A DNA stretch of 64,000 bases from a virus: positions 1 through 64,000 of IMG/VR virus record IMGVR_UViG_3300008050_000001. One strand, 5' to 3'. Within the stretch, counting starts at the first letter, position 1; every line of letters starts with the position of its first letter. Positions 1 through 14,931 of this stretch are shown one piece after another. The position numbers and the translations under genes are program-made. A model generated the notes under the pieces. The model saw only the letters and a program-made list of their open reading frames with translations, did not search any database and was not told the origin of the DNA.

Positions 1-10
1 AGAGGTGAAG

Positions 11-892
11 ATGTTGAGTCAAGAAGAGGCAGATTCCATTATTGATACAATCAATGAGAGAGCGACTGAGGTTAGGCAACTAATCATCACGATAGGTTCT
101 ATCCTTGCACTTCTCATGCCCGCTGTCGAAATGGTGGGTATTCTCGACATTACACCCTACGGTCAAGGCGACGACGAATGGATAGGCGATGATGATTGGG
201 AATGGGAGGATGACTTCGAGTGTGGAGATGGCTCTATGATTGAAGCATCTCTTGTTAATGATGGCTACAAGAACTGTCGGGATGGTTCTGACGAACCCGA
301 AGATGAGTGGTATGATTGTTCCACCGAAGAGGTGTGGTCCGAAGAAAAGGAAGAATGGTGCGAAGAAAACGAAGAGGAAGAACCCGATATTGTTTATGGT
401 TGCACAGACCCTGATGCTCTAAACTACGATGAAGAAGCATGGGAAGACGACGGCTCTTGTGAGTTCGAGGAAGAAGAAGAAACATGGGGTTGCACAGACC
501 CCGATGCTATCAACTATGACCCATACGCAGATTATGATGATGATTCTTGCGAATACGCAGAAGATATAGAAGATGATTGTTATGTTCAAATGTGGGATGC
601 GTATTATGATTATAACAACGAAACCGATAACATCACTATTCATTGGGATGCAGACCTAAGTTGTGATGATGCACCACATAACCTAACAGTTATTTGGACT
701 TTGTATCATAATGATACTGGAAATTGGTCGGGTATTCAAGAGGAACACACCTATGAAACCTATTATCAGAATTGGGATTATGTGAATATAACATTCGCTG
801 TTCCCGAAGGCCGATACGATATTTTCTCCACCTTTAGATTCAATGACGAATATACAATTGGAACGGATTGGTTCGATGTGGAGTTATTGTAA
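11..892 (+). CDS. Membrane-anchored acidic ectodomain protein with LDLa-like and GCTDP repeats
   Basis: About 293 aa. A single hydrophobic segment lies near residues 24-45. It is followed by a very acidic Cys-rich region: an LDL-receptor class A-like stretch (FECGDGS..NDG..CRDGSDE) and two GCTDPDAxNYDxxAxxDDxSCEx repeats of the kind found in surface proteins of marine bacteria and MGII archaea. The C-terminal third looks beta-rich with several N-x-S/T sites. Acidic repeats of this type usually bind calcium (inferred). The ATG at 11 follows AGGTGA closely; an in-frame GTG at 5 is possible. It overlaps the holin-like gene by one base. It could be a host-surface or virion adhesion protein; function is unproven. 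Confidence 0.7.
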   Translation: MLSQEEADSIIDTINERATEVRQLIITIGSILALLMPAVEMVGILDITPYGQGDDEWIGDDDWEWEDDFECGDGSMIEASLVNDGYKNCRDGSDEPEDEWYDCSTEEVWSEEKEEWCEENEEEEPDIVYGCTDPDALNYDEEAWEDDGSCEFEEEEETWGCTDPDAINYDPYADYDDDSCEYAEDIEDDCYVQMWDAYYDYNNETDNITIHWDADLSCDDAPHNLTVIWTLYHNDTGNWSGIQEEHTYETYYQNWDYVNITFAVPEGRYDIFSTFRFNDEYTIGTDWFDVELL

Positions 893-1113
893 TGACTGAC
901 GCTCTATCTGCATTATCCATGGTTGAGGATTACGGACTTCCATTAGTCCTACTATTGGGTTCTATCTATGCTCTATACAGATTCATGGTATTCGCTCTTT
1001 ACGAAGTGAAGAACGAGTTTGGAGCGCATCACAGAAAGGCGAAAGAGGATATGCAAGAAGTCAAGATACTACTTGCAGAAATCAAGACTCTACTAAACAT
1101 GAGGGAAAAGTAG
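892..1113 (+). CDS. Small holin-like membrane protein (BhlA/UviB-like architecture)
   Basis: 73 aa. One transmembrane helix (about residues 14-34, rich in L, V and I) is followed by a charged amphipathic helix rich in K and E, the plan of BhlA/UviB holin-like proteins. The start ATG at 892 shares a base with the preceding stop (TAATG), suggesting coupled translation. Holin function is inferred from architecture only. It could instead be a minor membrane-associated virion protein. Confidence 0.5.
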   Translation: MTDALSALSMVEDYGLPLVLLLGSIYALYRFMVFALYEVKNEFGAHHRKAKEDMQEVKILLAEIKTLLNMREK

Positions 1114-1114
1114 T

Positions 1115-2551
1115 ATGGCTGACGAACAACAGGTTTATGAAACAGGGGCAGATTCACAAAGTATGGGTTGCGGTTGCGGTTGTTCCGGTGATAAGGCTCT
1201 TGCGGAAGAAGTAGGACAGGATACCTTCGATAACGAGCAAGAAGCAAGAGAAAGAGCGGAAGAACTTGGATGCAATAGTATACACAGCCACGAAGAAGAC
1301 GGAGCAAGGGTTTATATGCCTTGCAGAACCCATGAAGAATATATTGAGAAGACTCAAGATTCACAAGCAGTAGAATCCTATACAGACGGCGATACTTGCC
1401 CTGTTGGGGAAGAAATGAAAGATGGGAAGTGCCAACCTATAGCGGTCACATTAGAAATTGACTTAACTTCTGTAGAAACAAGCGTTGTAGCAGAAGACGG
1501 TAAGTCTGTTATTACAATCAAAGGAGTTGCATTCCATGATGGCTTCAATAAGAATGGTTGGGAAATCAGCGCAGATTTGGCGGAAAATGTTGCTAAGTCT
1601 ATGATTCAATCCGACATTACACTCAACCATCCTTCTGTGAAAAACGGAAGATTTAGCCGAAATATGGATGGTGGCGTAGATGAAGCAGTCGTGGGAATAA
1701 TTACTGATGCTTATGTTCATTACAAGGAAGGAAATACCTTTGAAGTTGGTTTTACTGGAGATATTGTAAGAGAAGAACTGTTTGCTAGTTTGGAGTCAGG
1801 TCTTTGGTTGAGAGAGGGTTATGGCGTTAGTATCGGTGGAACTGGTATTCCTGATGATACAATAGAAGCAGAAAATGGTAGAATGATGTTTACCTTTTCT
1901 ACTAACTTTGACTTCGACCACTTGGCTATTGTGCATAAACCTGCATATCCCGACGCAAAAATTACCTCCGTTGAGCGAAAAGAAGTAGAAATCTCCGCTA
2001 CGGTTAAATATGACTGCGACAGTAGCATTGAACATCCCCAAGGGAAATTGATTACTATGAGTGAGGAAATAACACACACAGAAGTTGAAGATAACTCCGC
2101 AGAGATGGAAGCCCTACGAGCAGAGAAGATTCTGCTTGAGGCTCAAGTCGCGGAGTATGAGAATGAGAAGGCCGCAAAAGCAGAGGCCGAGAGAGCCGGC
2201 CTTGTTGAAGAGGCAACTTCTCTTGGTATGAAGGGTCACGATGACCTCTCTACTGATACTCTACGAGGACTGATTGCTTCATGGAACGAAGCACACCCAG
2301 TCGTAGAGGAAGAGGAAGTAGTTATGGAGCCAGTAGGCGCATCTGTAGAAGATGAGCCAGTTGCTCCAGCAACACCAGTTCAAGAAACCGATGTTGTAGC
2401 GAACTTCCTTAACCAAGAGCGCATGGAAACACCAGTAAGTGTGTATTCTGCGGCTTACAATACATGGGTTTCCGCATGGAACCGCACACTCACACCGGCT
2501 GAGTCACAATTTAGGGCTAAGTCGTTTGAGCAAATTAGGAGTGATAACTGA
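1115..2551 (+). CDS. HK97-type prohead protease fused to scaffold
   Basis: 478 aa. The first 100 residues are Cys-rich (GCGCGCS) and unassigned. Residues about 115-290 resemble HK97-family prohead proteases: a LNHPS segment (candidate catalytic His about 172), a YGVSIGG segment (candidate Ser about 239) and a closing AIVHKPAYPDAKI block like the family's VxxPAxPxA ending. Residues about 310-390 are a Glu/Ala-rich coiled coil typical of scaffolds, followed by a Pro/Val/Glu-rich linker and a conserved-looking tail. It would assemble and then process the procapsid. Its position just before the decoration and capsid genes fits. The catalytic residues are assigned by eye. Confidence 0.75.
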   Translation: MADEQQVYETGADSQSMGCGCGCSGDKALAEEVGQDTFDNEQEARERAEELGCNSIHSHEEDGARVYMPCRTHEEYIEKTQDSQAVESYTDGDTCPVGEEMKDGKCQPIAVTLEIDLTSVETSVVAEDGKSVITIKGVAFHDGFNKNGWEISADLAENVAKSMIQSDITLNHPSVKNGRFSRNMDGGVDEAVVGIITDAYVHYKEGNTFEVGFTGDIVREELFASLESGLWLREGYGVSIGGTGIPDDTIEAENGRMMFTFSTNFDFDHLAIVHKPAYPDAKITSVERKEVEISATVKYDCDSSIEHPQGKLITMSEEITHTEVEDNSAEMEALRAEKILLEAQVAEYENEKAAKAEAERAGLVEEATSLGMKGHDDLSTDTLRGLIASWNEAHPVVEEEEVVMEPVGASVEDEPVAPATPVQETDVVANFLNQERMETPVSVYSAAYNTWVSAWNRTLTPAESQFRAKSFEQIRSDN

Positions 2552-3012
2552 TGCTTTACGAAGGAAAAACGCCAAGAAACATTGAATTAGAAGATTCCAC
2601 CGTGATTTACGGTGCTGGAAAGATATTGAAGGCTGGTTCAACCGCCAACCACGCAGACCTGTGCAGTAATGGTGCAGTCGCTGTAGGAATTACGGTTGCT
2701 TCATCCAGCCGCGAGGGAGCAGATAACGCTCTCGACACTACCGGAGCGACTGTTTCGTATGTTCCAATGGGCGGAGTCCTAATGGTTCAGGCAGACGCTT
2801 CTTCTACTTTCGACTTTGGCGACACCGTTTACGCAGGGGCAAGTGGCCTTGCGTCAGATTCGTCTTCAAGCAGTAAGAAGGTCTTGGGGCTATATGTCGG
2901 AGATTCCGCACACGCCGCAACCGCACTTGCCGCCCCACTATCGGGCGACACAGCCTCAGCAACTGAGGGTGCTATGATTGCTGTTGATACACACGGAGCG
3001 GCAATTGCTTGA
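2551..3012 (+). CDS. Capsid decoration / DUF2190-like protein
   Basis: 153 aa, Ala/Ser/Gly/Thr-rich and predicted beta-rich, with no Cys cluster or signal peptide. Its pattern (opening EGKTPRNIELEDST, central VPMGGVLMVQAD, then FGDTVYAG) resembles the DUF2190 family of small head proteins coded between the protease/scaffold and the major capsid gene. The start ATG overlaps the preceding stop (TGATG). It probably binds the capsid exterior or helps fold the capsid protein; role inferred from family and position. Confidence 0.7.
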   Translation: MLYEGKTPRNIELEDSTVIYGAGKILKAGSTANHADLCSNGAVAVGITVASSSREGADNALDTTGATVSYVPMGGVLMVQADASSTFDFGDTVYAGASGLASDSSSSSKKVLGLYVGDSAHAATALAAPLSGDTASATEGAMIAVDTHGAAIA

Positions 3013-3024
3013 GGGGTTGATTAA

Positions 3025-3927
3025 ATGGTAAAGACACTAGATGAGATTTTGAATGTAGAAGCCGCAAGTGGTCCATTCGGACCGGGGAACGCAGTTATGG
3101 AGCAGACGCTTCGTGACTTTATTCAACTACAATCTACTTTGATTGCAGTTGGAACACAGGTAGTTGGTGTGCGAACAGTAGACTGGCTAACCTTCAAGTG
3201 GTATACTGGAGTTGATGGAACTTTCACATACCCACTCGATGATAACGCAGTTGTTGACCCAACTCACATAGGCACACAGTCTTACGAGGCTAACCTACTA
3301 AAGGGTCAGGGCCGAACTGTTTTCCTTGATTCAACCCTACTAAGGGGAGAGTCCTTTGAAACAATGGACCGCCAGCAACTCGCAATTGTTCGCAACCGCG
3401 CAGATGTAATAGACGACCTAATCCTTGAGAAGTTGATTGATGGAGCAGGTCAGTCTGTAGCAGTCACCGCAGGTAGCGAGTGGGATACCGCAACTGAGGA
3501 TGCAGAGGCTAACATCTTGTCTGCTATGGATAAGATTTTCGAGAATGGTCGCGTAAGCGGCGATGAGCCTCTTGCTCTAATCGTTCCAGCCAAACTACGA
3601 AGCACATTGCTTAACACAACCCTTTATGGAAATGTTGTTGAGTCGCTTTCGGACCACTTGGCTCGAATTGCTAACCTAACTGTTTACTTTAGCCGCAACG
3701 CAAGATTGGCTGATACCGCTCTACTGATGGTTCCCGGTGCAGAAACCGGCGAGTTCTTCCAGTATAACGGTGCTGGTTTCATGGAAACCGAACTCACCCG
3801 TCTACCCGGAGTCGGCTACGATTGGATTCTAACTGGATACATGGGCTGTGTAATCCACGAACACCAAGACGGAGCGGCAAGCGGCACAAATAACCGCATC
3901 TGTAAGATAACCAACATTGCCGCATAA
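3025..3927 (+). CDS. Major capsid protein, HK97-fold type
   Basis: 300 aa. It lies directly after protease-scaffold and decoration genes, the classical place of an HK97-fold major capsid protein. The length suits the family without a long delta domain, the scaffold being carried by the protease gene. The alternation of helical (spine-like, ADVIDDLILEKLIDGAG) and beta segments and the C-terminal FMETELTRLPGVGYDW region with a late basic/aromatic patch agree. GGTTGATT precedes the ATG as a ribosome site. No closer family can be named from sequence alone. Confidence 0.8.
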   Translation: MVKTLDEILNVEAASGPFGPGNAVMEQTLRDFIQLQSTLIAVGTQVVGVRTVDWLTFKWYTGVDGTFTYPLDDNAVVDPTHIGTQSYEANLLKGQGRTVFLDSTLLRGESFETMDRQQLAIVRNRADVIDDLILEKLIDGAGQSVAVTAGSEWDTATEDAEANILSAMDKIFENGRVSGDEPLALIVPAKLRSTLLNTTLYGNVVESLSDHLARIANLTVYFSRNARLADTALLMVPGAETGEFFQYNGAGFMETELTRLPGVGYDWILTGYMGCVIHEHQDGAASGTNNRICKITNIAA

Positions 3928-3952
3928 GCGCAATGAAAGTTAATTACAGGTG

Positions 3953-4024
3953 ATGGTTAGTATGGTATGCGAAAACACCGGATATTGCCTTCTTTGTGAT
4001 GGCGTATGCTTTTTGAGGGATTGA
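3953..4024 (+). CDS. 23-aa cysteine-rich microprotein
   Basis: A complete reading frame in the gap between the capsid gene and the next gene. Its ATG directly follows ACAGGTG, the GGTGAT-type ribosome site used widely here. The product has four cysteines (VCENTGYCLLCDGVCF; spacing C-x5-C-x2-C-x3-C), a possible zinc knuckle or disulfide motif. The next gene starts four bases after the stop. Its size makes chance hard to exclude. Confidence 0.4.
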   Translation: MVSMVCENTGYCLLCDGVCFLRD

Positions 4025-4028
4025 TAAT

Positions 4029-4265
4029 ATGGTTGACGATTTTATCCTAAGTTATTCTGCTCGCAAACTTGGTCGAGATTTGACCAAGAGCGAACTTGAA
4101 GAGATTGAAGACTTCATCACACGCAGACAGGTTAGAGATTGGGCGGCGGCTAAGGCTAAGAGCCAAACCCCAAAGAGAACATACAAGAAAAAGGAGAGTG
4201 TAAAAGATGAGCAGAGCATCGTTGACGAGTCAGTTGAGGAAGAAGCAGATACCAGTTCCGAGTGA
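4029..4265 (+). CDS. Small charged head-region protein
   Basis: 78 aa. An N-terminal helical part (SYSARKLGRDLTKSELEEIEDFI) resembles a short DNA- or protein-binding helix pair. A Lys-rich middle and a highly acidic tail (DESVEEEADTSSE) follow. The 3' end overlaps the next gene by 59 bases in another frame. Its position after the capsid gene suggests a head or neck accessory role. No family recognised. Confidence 0.6.
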   Translation: MVDDFILSYSARKLGRDLTKSELEEIEDFITRRQVRDWAAAKAKSQTPKRTYKKKESVKDEQSIVDESVEEEADTSSE

Positions 4266-4527
4266 GCCTACGGTTGCTAACTTGGAGCATAGGCTCAACA
4301 ACTGGGAAGAAGGTCACGGTTGGCTTATCCGTCTTATACGAAGACCAAGAAGAAGTGGTCCTCAAAATATGCTTGCTACAGGGTTTACCTATTGGATTCC
4401 AAATAGCGAGTTCGCCCGACAAATTGTTAAATCAGGCGAAGTATTCTTGATGGGTAGAACTGCCTCTTGTCCTAAAGATGCGGTTTTCTTGGATATACCA
4501 CTCAATTTCAACACAGAAGAGGAATGA
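4207..4527 (+). CDS. Head-region protein of unknown function
   Basis: 106 aa. A strong ribosome site (AAGGAGAG) precedes the ATG inside the end of the upstream gene. The N-terminal half is basic (SLTSQLRKKQIPVPSEPTV..LEHRLNNW, resembling a short SAP-like helix-extension-helix). The C-terminal half looks beta-rich. Its stop overlaps the next start (ATGA), so it belongs to the head-completion operon. No family recognised. Confidence 0.6.
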   Translation: MSRASLTSQLRKKQIPVPSEPTVANLEHRLNNWEEGHGWLIRLIRRPRRSGPQNMLATGFTYWIPNSEFARQIVKSGEVFLMGRTASCPKDAVFLDIPLNFNTEEE

Positions 4528-4529
4528 TA

Positions 4530-4919
4530 ATGGCTATTTCGGTGACTAATAATCAAATTAGAGATTTGCTGAATAGACCTAAGGGATTGAATGAGGGAAC
4601 AATCTCTGAGTATATTACAATTAGAACAAATCAAGTAGTAAAAATGGCGAGAGGAACAGACTACAATGTATCCACTTATGCGGTTAGTGACGCAGAAAAG
4701 TCGGATGCTATCAAATACCTAGTTTGTTGTGATTGTCTAAGGGTGCTGATAGATACAGCCCCAATGTATGTGCCTGAGAATGAGTTTAGACAACAGGACA
4801 TAAGGTTGAGAACTCAATTAGAAACTATGCAAAAACAGGCTAACGAAGTCCTTGCACTCATAGCGGAAGAAGGCGGAACTGCATTCTACACGACACAGAG
4901 TAGCACAAGGATTGAATAA
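4530..4919 (+). CDS. Probable head-tail connector/adaptor
   Basis: 129 aa, mainly helical, with two adjacent Cys (VCCDCLRVL) in the middle and a long amphipathic helix ([18 protein letters not shown]). Size, helical content and position between capsid and fibre genes fit the gp6-like adaptors that dock under the portal. An ATG at 4524 overlapping the previous stop is an alternative; the ATG at 4530 has better spacing to GAGGA. Family membership is inferred. Confidence 0.5.
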   Translation: MAISVTNNQIRDLLNRPKGLNEGTISEYITIRTNQVVKMARGTDYNVSTYAVSDAEKSDAIKYLVCCDCLRVLIDTAPMYVPENEFRQQDIRLRTQLETMQKQANEVLALIAEEGGTAFYTTQSSTRIE

Positions 4920-4921
4920 GC

Positions 4922-6475
4922 ATGGTTAATTTCTATTGGTATCCGACAAGCGGCAATGATGCTGATACATTAGCCAATTGGAATACTACCGCAGGGGGCG
5001 GAGGTTCAGCCCCTGCTGATTTAGCGGCTCTGAAAGCCGGAACTTTGATATTTACTGGTAATACAGACGAAGTTAATTTTAACTTAACTGACTCTGATGG
5101 TATCCATATATTGGAAGATTGGGCTAAATCGGGTCCTGTTGCACACGCTTTTAATTTAGAAGCAAATGTGACTACTAACCACCTTATCCTAAAGGGTGGT
5201 AAAATGGTAGTAGCAGACCCATATACAATTACTGTAGATAGTGCTAATGCGATACAAACGAGCAACGGAACTCTTATTGAGTTCGGAGGTATATTCGGTT
5301 ATTATGGAACTGCGAGAGAAAAATTAACCTTTGATATGAGAAACGGAACTGGTGGTATCCTTCGCTTTGATGATGGTTTATATCCTAATGTGACCGTCAC
5401 AAGTGGTAGTTTTTCTGCCGAACACATCACTACTGCAAGCACTCATGGTAAAGTAGATTTCTACAGTCTTAATTTTACGAGCGGTGCATTATTGACTGAA
5501 ACAAGCGCGGCTTCATATTCTAGCAACGATAGTGATAAATCATTCTATTTAGCAACCAGCGAACTCACTATAGCAACCGCCTTTTTCCATTGTGGTCTTT
5601 CTCAATGGACTTTTCAAGGAGAAACAAGTGGGTTTTTTGAGATTCCATCTAATGGTAATGTTGAGTATTATGGTAATGCTGGTGCTTTTAATTATTCATG
5701 TCGTTCATTAACAATTGATACTACAGAAAATGGTGCAGGTTCTAAGGCAAGGATTGGGAAAGGAGCAATTCTCAATTTAGAATACTTGAAAATAGAATCA
5801 GGGGCAGTATTAGCCGCAACAGATGGTGGTTTAATTTACTGTTCAAGCGCACCAAATATAGAAGGGTCTTGGGCTTTCAAGCAGACTGCTACTGGTGTTT
5901 ATATCCCCATAGATGATGATATTATGATAGGAACAGGACATGGTGGAACAGGCAAAACAACATTGGGTCTTAGTAATCAAGTTCTTAGAGTAAATAGCGG
6001 TAGAACAGGCTTAGAATGGGCTACTGTGACTTCCGGCGGCCCTACTGGTTCTACAGGTCCTACCGGACCGGCCGGACCAAGTGGGCCGGAAGGCCCCGCT
6101 GGACCAACAGGACCATCCGGTCCTACTGGGTCTACAGGAATAGCAGGGCCAACTGGACCTACTGGTCCTACAGGGCCTACTGGAGCGGATAGCACAGTTG
6201 CTGGCCCTACTGGGGCTACTGGTTCTACAGGGCCAACTGGACCTACTGGTTCAGTAGGACCCACAGGACCAACGGGTCCTTCGGGTCCAACAGGTGTTGC
6301 TGGCCCTACTGGTTCATCAGGGGCTACAGGCTCTACAGGTCCAAGTGGACCAACTGGTCCTACTGGTCCTACTGGAACAGTAGGGGAAGGTATGTCTATT
6401 ATTGATATTGGGTCATTAGTCACAGACGGAACAGATTGTTCGACCATCATATTTGGTGAAATAAACACAAGTTAG
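4922..6475 (+). CDS. Collagen-like virion fibre protein 1
   Basis: 517 aa. Residues 1-330 are a beta-rich domain with many short strands (possible beta-helix). Then comes the phage-fibre linker [21 protein letters not shown]. About residues 370-485 are uninterrupted Gly-X-Y triplets, mostly GPT, GPS and GPA. A short C-terminal head ([10 protein letters not shown] onwards) probably starts trimer folding. It lies immediately before a second, much larger collagen-like gene and near a 2OG-Fe(II) oxygenase. Likely receptor binding or head fibre. Confidence 0.8.
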   Translation: MVNFYWYPTSGNDADTLANWNTTAGGGGSAPADLAALKAGTLIFTGNTDEVNFNLTDSDGIHILEDWAKSGPVAHAFNLEANVTTNHLILKGGKMVVADPYTITVDSANAIQTSNGTLIEFGGIFGYYGTAREKLTFDMRNGTGGILRFDDGLYPNVTVTSGSFSAEHITTASTHGKVDFYSLNFTSGALLTETSAASYSSNDSDKSFYLATSELTIATAFFHCGLSQWTFQGETSGFFEIPSNGNVEYYGNAGAFNYSCRSLTIDTTENGAGSKARIGKGAILNLEYLKIESGAVLAATDGGLIYCSSAPNIEGSWAFKQTATGVYIPIDDDIMIGTGHGGTGKTTLGLSNQVLRVNSGRTGLEWATVTSGGPTGSTGPTGPAGPSGPEGPAGPTGPSGPTGSTGIAGPTGPTGPTGPTGADSTVAGPTGATGSTGPTGPTGSVGPTGPTGPSGPTGVAGPTGSSGATGSTGPSGPTGPTGPTGTVGEGMSIIDIGSLVTDGTDCSTIIFGEINTS

Positions 6476-6510
6476 AAATATCATTGACGAGTAAAGAGAG
6501 GTAGATATAG

Positions 6511-12693
<6,183 letters not shown>

Positions 12694-12697
12694 TTAA

Positions 12698-13315
12698 ATG
12701 GCCTCAATTAACTTAGGTGTTGTTGGTTGTATAGCCGCAAGCGCGGCGGGGTTTTCAACGCCAGCGCAGACTATTGCTACTACTTCTACGGGTAATTACG
12801 ATATGGCTTTTGAAGTCCACCCAACAGGAAATGTTTGGCCTAACCATAATGTTTGGCCGGGTGGAAAAATGGATGGTTCTCAGTTTACTCAAACCGGGAA
12901 CAAAGAATCTACCGGAAGTATGAATTGGTCCACCGGGAGTTTGAACCTGTGGGCTAGCAGTAGTTATGGGGCCATACAGTTGTATAGTGGCGGTTATGCA
13001 AGACACAGCCTTTCAAGTCCTTCCTATACTTGGGAAATCTTGGGGGTATCTTCCAGTCTGAGTAATGGGGTCACTTTAGCCCTCAGTCCTAGTGTGCAAT
13101 ACAAGACAGTTCAAGATTGCACAGGCATTAACGATACCGCCTCATCTACAGGGATATGCACCGGTGACCAAGTGAGCCTTACCTTTGGTGGAGGTCGTGG
13201 TGGTATTCTTTACCCTGCGGCCGGTGATACTATGGAATGGATAGTTAAAATGACTCTTAATACGAATGTTAATCTAACATTCTCTTCTAAAGTAGACATA
13301 ACATGGGTGGCTTAA
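12698..13315 (+). CDS. Beta-rich structural protein after the fibre gene
   Basis: 205 aa, rich in Ser, Gly, Thr and aromatic residues, without long helices. It looks like a beta-sandwich capsid-surface, fibre-tip or fibre-assembly protein. Two Cys near residues 141 and 153 could pair. GGTGATTAA precedes the ATG and only four bases separate it from the giant fibre, so co-expression is likely. No family recognised; a fibre-cap role is a guess from position. Confidence 0.6.
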   Translation: MASINLGVVGCIAASAAGFSTPAQTIATTSTGNYDMAFEVHPTGNVWPNHNVWPGGKMDGSQFTQTGNKESTGSMNWSTGSLNLWASSSYGAIQLYSGGYARHSLSSPSYTWEILGVSSSLSNGVTLALSPSVQYKTVQDCTGINDTASSTGICTGDQVSLTFGGGRGGILYPAAGDTMEWIVKMTLNTNVNLTFSSKVDITWVA

Positions 13316-13876
13316 ATGAGTAGAATAGAAGTAAATATCCCCGAAGGAGTATTGGGTGATTATGAGGTTGCTCACTATACATCAGAAACAACAGATAATA
13401 TGTGGAACATCTATCTAACGATGAAGAACGAAACCCATGCTTCTCATACAGTTCTACTCAAGGCAGGTTGCCCTATGCCTATCATGCAAGACTCAGAAGC
13501 AGAATACAATGAACATCAATGGTTATGGGATAATGCAACAGGAAGAGTATTAGTGGGTGGTCTTGGTTTAGGTATGATTCATCAGGCGTTAATTGATAAC
13601 CCAAATGTTGAATCGGTCACAATTATAGAGTCAGAACAAGATGTAATAGATTTAGTGTGGGAGCATTGTGCAAAGAATGACTCTTTCACATTGGTGGTTG
13701 CAGATTTTGAAACATGGGAACCACCCGAAGGTTCAGATTTTGATACTGTTTGGGCTGATACTTGGTTAGTAGATAATCCTATTACATTGAAGGAATATAA
13801 TGAGTTAATTATTAGTAAATACTCACATTTTACCGCTAACATTGGATTTTGGGGTGTAAACCAACCCAATGTTTAA
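13316..13876 (+). CDS. Methyltransferase-fold (spermidine-synthase-like) protein
   Basis: 186 aa. The segment VLVGGLGLGMIHQAL matches the glycine-rich SAM-binding motif I of class I methyltransferases. VTIIESEQDVIDL matches motif II (acidic residue binding ribose). FDTVWADTW resembles motif IV. The arrangement is that of the spermidine-synthase-like branch. The first 70 residues may be a lid. It starts at the base after the previous stop and precedes a dioxygenase gene, so the pair may modify a virion protein. Substrate unknown. Confidence 0.65.
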   Translation: MSRIEVNIPEGVLGDYEVAHYTSETTDNMWNIYLTMKNETHASHTVLLKAGCPMPIMQDSEAEYNEHQWLWDNATGRVLVGGLGLGMIHQALIDNPNVESVTIIESEQDVIDLVWEHCAKNDSFTLVVADFETWEPPEGSDFDTVWADTWLVDNPITLKEYNELIISKYSHFTANIGFWGVNQPNV

Positions 13877-13900
13877 TACCTACCAACTTTAGGTGATATT

Positions 13901-14452
13901 ATGAGAAAACACCCTGCTTGGATAATGTGGGAAGCGGAGTTGAGCGACGAAGAATGCGATTTTATCATTGCATCCGGCCAAACCTTGGAACCACAAAACG
14001 CAAGGACATTTAAGGACCAAGATGACCCTAACAGAAAAACACAAGTTAGATGGATTCACCGTGATAAGTTTCCCGGCATTTTAGATGTAGTAGATAAGTA
14101 TGCAAGAGAGGCTAACAAGCACTTTAAGTTGCATATAACAGAACTTCCTTATCTTCAATATACTGAATACAAAGACATAGGGCATTTCTATGGCGACCAC
14201 CATGATGTAGATTGGGATAGAGATGATGGATTACATAGAAAAATATCTGTTGTTATCCAATTATCAGACCCTAAAGATTACGAAGGGGGGGAGTTTTCCT
14301 TTATGACTACACAAAACCCTGATTCCGAAGCGGTTAAGAAGCGAGGAACAATCATAGCATTTGTATCATATTATGACCACGCAGTATCTCCCATTACAGA
14401 AGGTAATAGGAATAGTTTGGTAGGATGGTATGAAGGACCTAGATGGTGTTAA
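13901..14452 (+). CDS. 2OG-Fe(II) oxygenase, prolyl-4-hydroxylase/PiuC-like
   Basis: 183 aa. The double-stranded beta-helix signature is complete: FYGDHHDVD gives the HxD iron ligands (H100, D102), YYDHAVSP the distal His (H160), and NRNSLVGW the Arg (R170) that binds 2-oxoglutarate. KISVVIQLSDPxDYEGGEF is typical of the P4H/PiuC-type family. AGGTGATATT precedes the ATG. It hydroxylates a side chain, probably of a protein, using O2 and 2-oxoglutarate. Two Gly-Pro-rich collagen-like genes lie about 1-9 kb upstream in the same transcription direction, making fibre hydroxylation an attractive but unproven role. Confidence 0.85.
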   Translation: MRKHPAWIMWEAELSDEECDFIIASGQTLEPQNARTFKDQDDPNRKTQVRWIHRDKFPGILDVVDKYAREANKHFKLHITELPYLQYTEYKDIGHFYGDHHDVDWDRDDGLHRKISVVIQLSDPKDYEGGEFSFMTTQNPDSEAVKKRGTIIAFVSYYDHAVSPITEGNRNSLVGWYEGPRWC

Positions 14453-14453
14453 T

Positions 14454-14621
14454 ATGAAAGAAGGAAAAATAGTATACCAACCACCCGAAAAGTGCTATAC
14501 AAGAGTTCTCATAGAAGAAACCACACATGGCTACAAAATCTATAGAGCAGGTGAAGATGGCCCATTTACAGTAATTCCACATTCCGCAGTTAAGGAAATA
14601 CAATACAAGGGGGGTGAATGA
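14454..14621 (+). CDS. Small hypothetical protein
   Basis: 55 aa, starting two bases after the dioxygenase stop. It looks like a small beta-barrel (YTRVLIEETTHGYKIY..FTVIPHSAVKEI). The ATG at 14454 is preferred because an in-frame start at 14430 would lie inside the dioxygenase gene. It overlaps the next GTG start by eight bases. No family recognised. Confidence 0.55.
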   Translation: MKEGKIVYQPPEKCYTRVLIEETTHGYKIYRAGEDGPFTVIPHSAVKEIQYKGGE

Positions 14622-14931
14622 TATACAGATTTATGGAGTAGAGTTAGAGATATGGCTTGGATTGGCCGCCGCAGTAGGCGCAGGTGCAATATGGGGCCTT
14701 AAGAAGTATCAACAAATCAATGCTGATGGTAAGATAACACTTGATGAAGTTCTTGGAGCAGTAGAAGAAAGCGAAGAGTTCGCAGACAAAATAGTTGATG
14801 CCGCAGAAGATTTGGAAGAGGCTCTTGAAACCAAGAAAAAGGCTGAGTTAATCGCTATCGCTAAAGAAAAGGGTCTTTCTACTACCGGAACTAAAGCCGA
14901 TTTAATCGAGCGTATTTCCGGTGTTGAGTAG
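14614..14931 (+). CDS. Membrane protein with C-terminal SAP-like motif
   Basis: 105 aa from a GTG start next to GGGGGTG. Residues about 11-27 are hydrophobic (WLGLAAAVGAGAIWGL), then an acidic helix (DEVLGAVEESEEFADKIV). The last 30 residues match the helix-extension-helix of SAP/Rho-N-type nucleic-acid-binding motifs (KAELIAIAKEKGLSTTGTKA). A membrane segment plus a DNA-binding motif in the tail region is unusual. It may hold DNA or a complex at the membrane, or be a spanin/holin-like protein. Confidence 0.6.
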   Translation: MNDIQIYGVELEIWLGLAAAVGAGAIWGLKKYQQINADGKITLDEVLGAVEESEEFADKIVDAAEDLEEALETKKKAELIAIAKEKGLSTTGTKADLIERISGVE

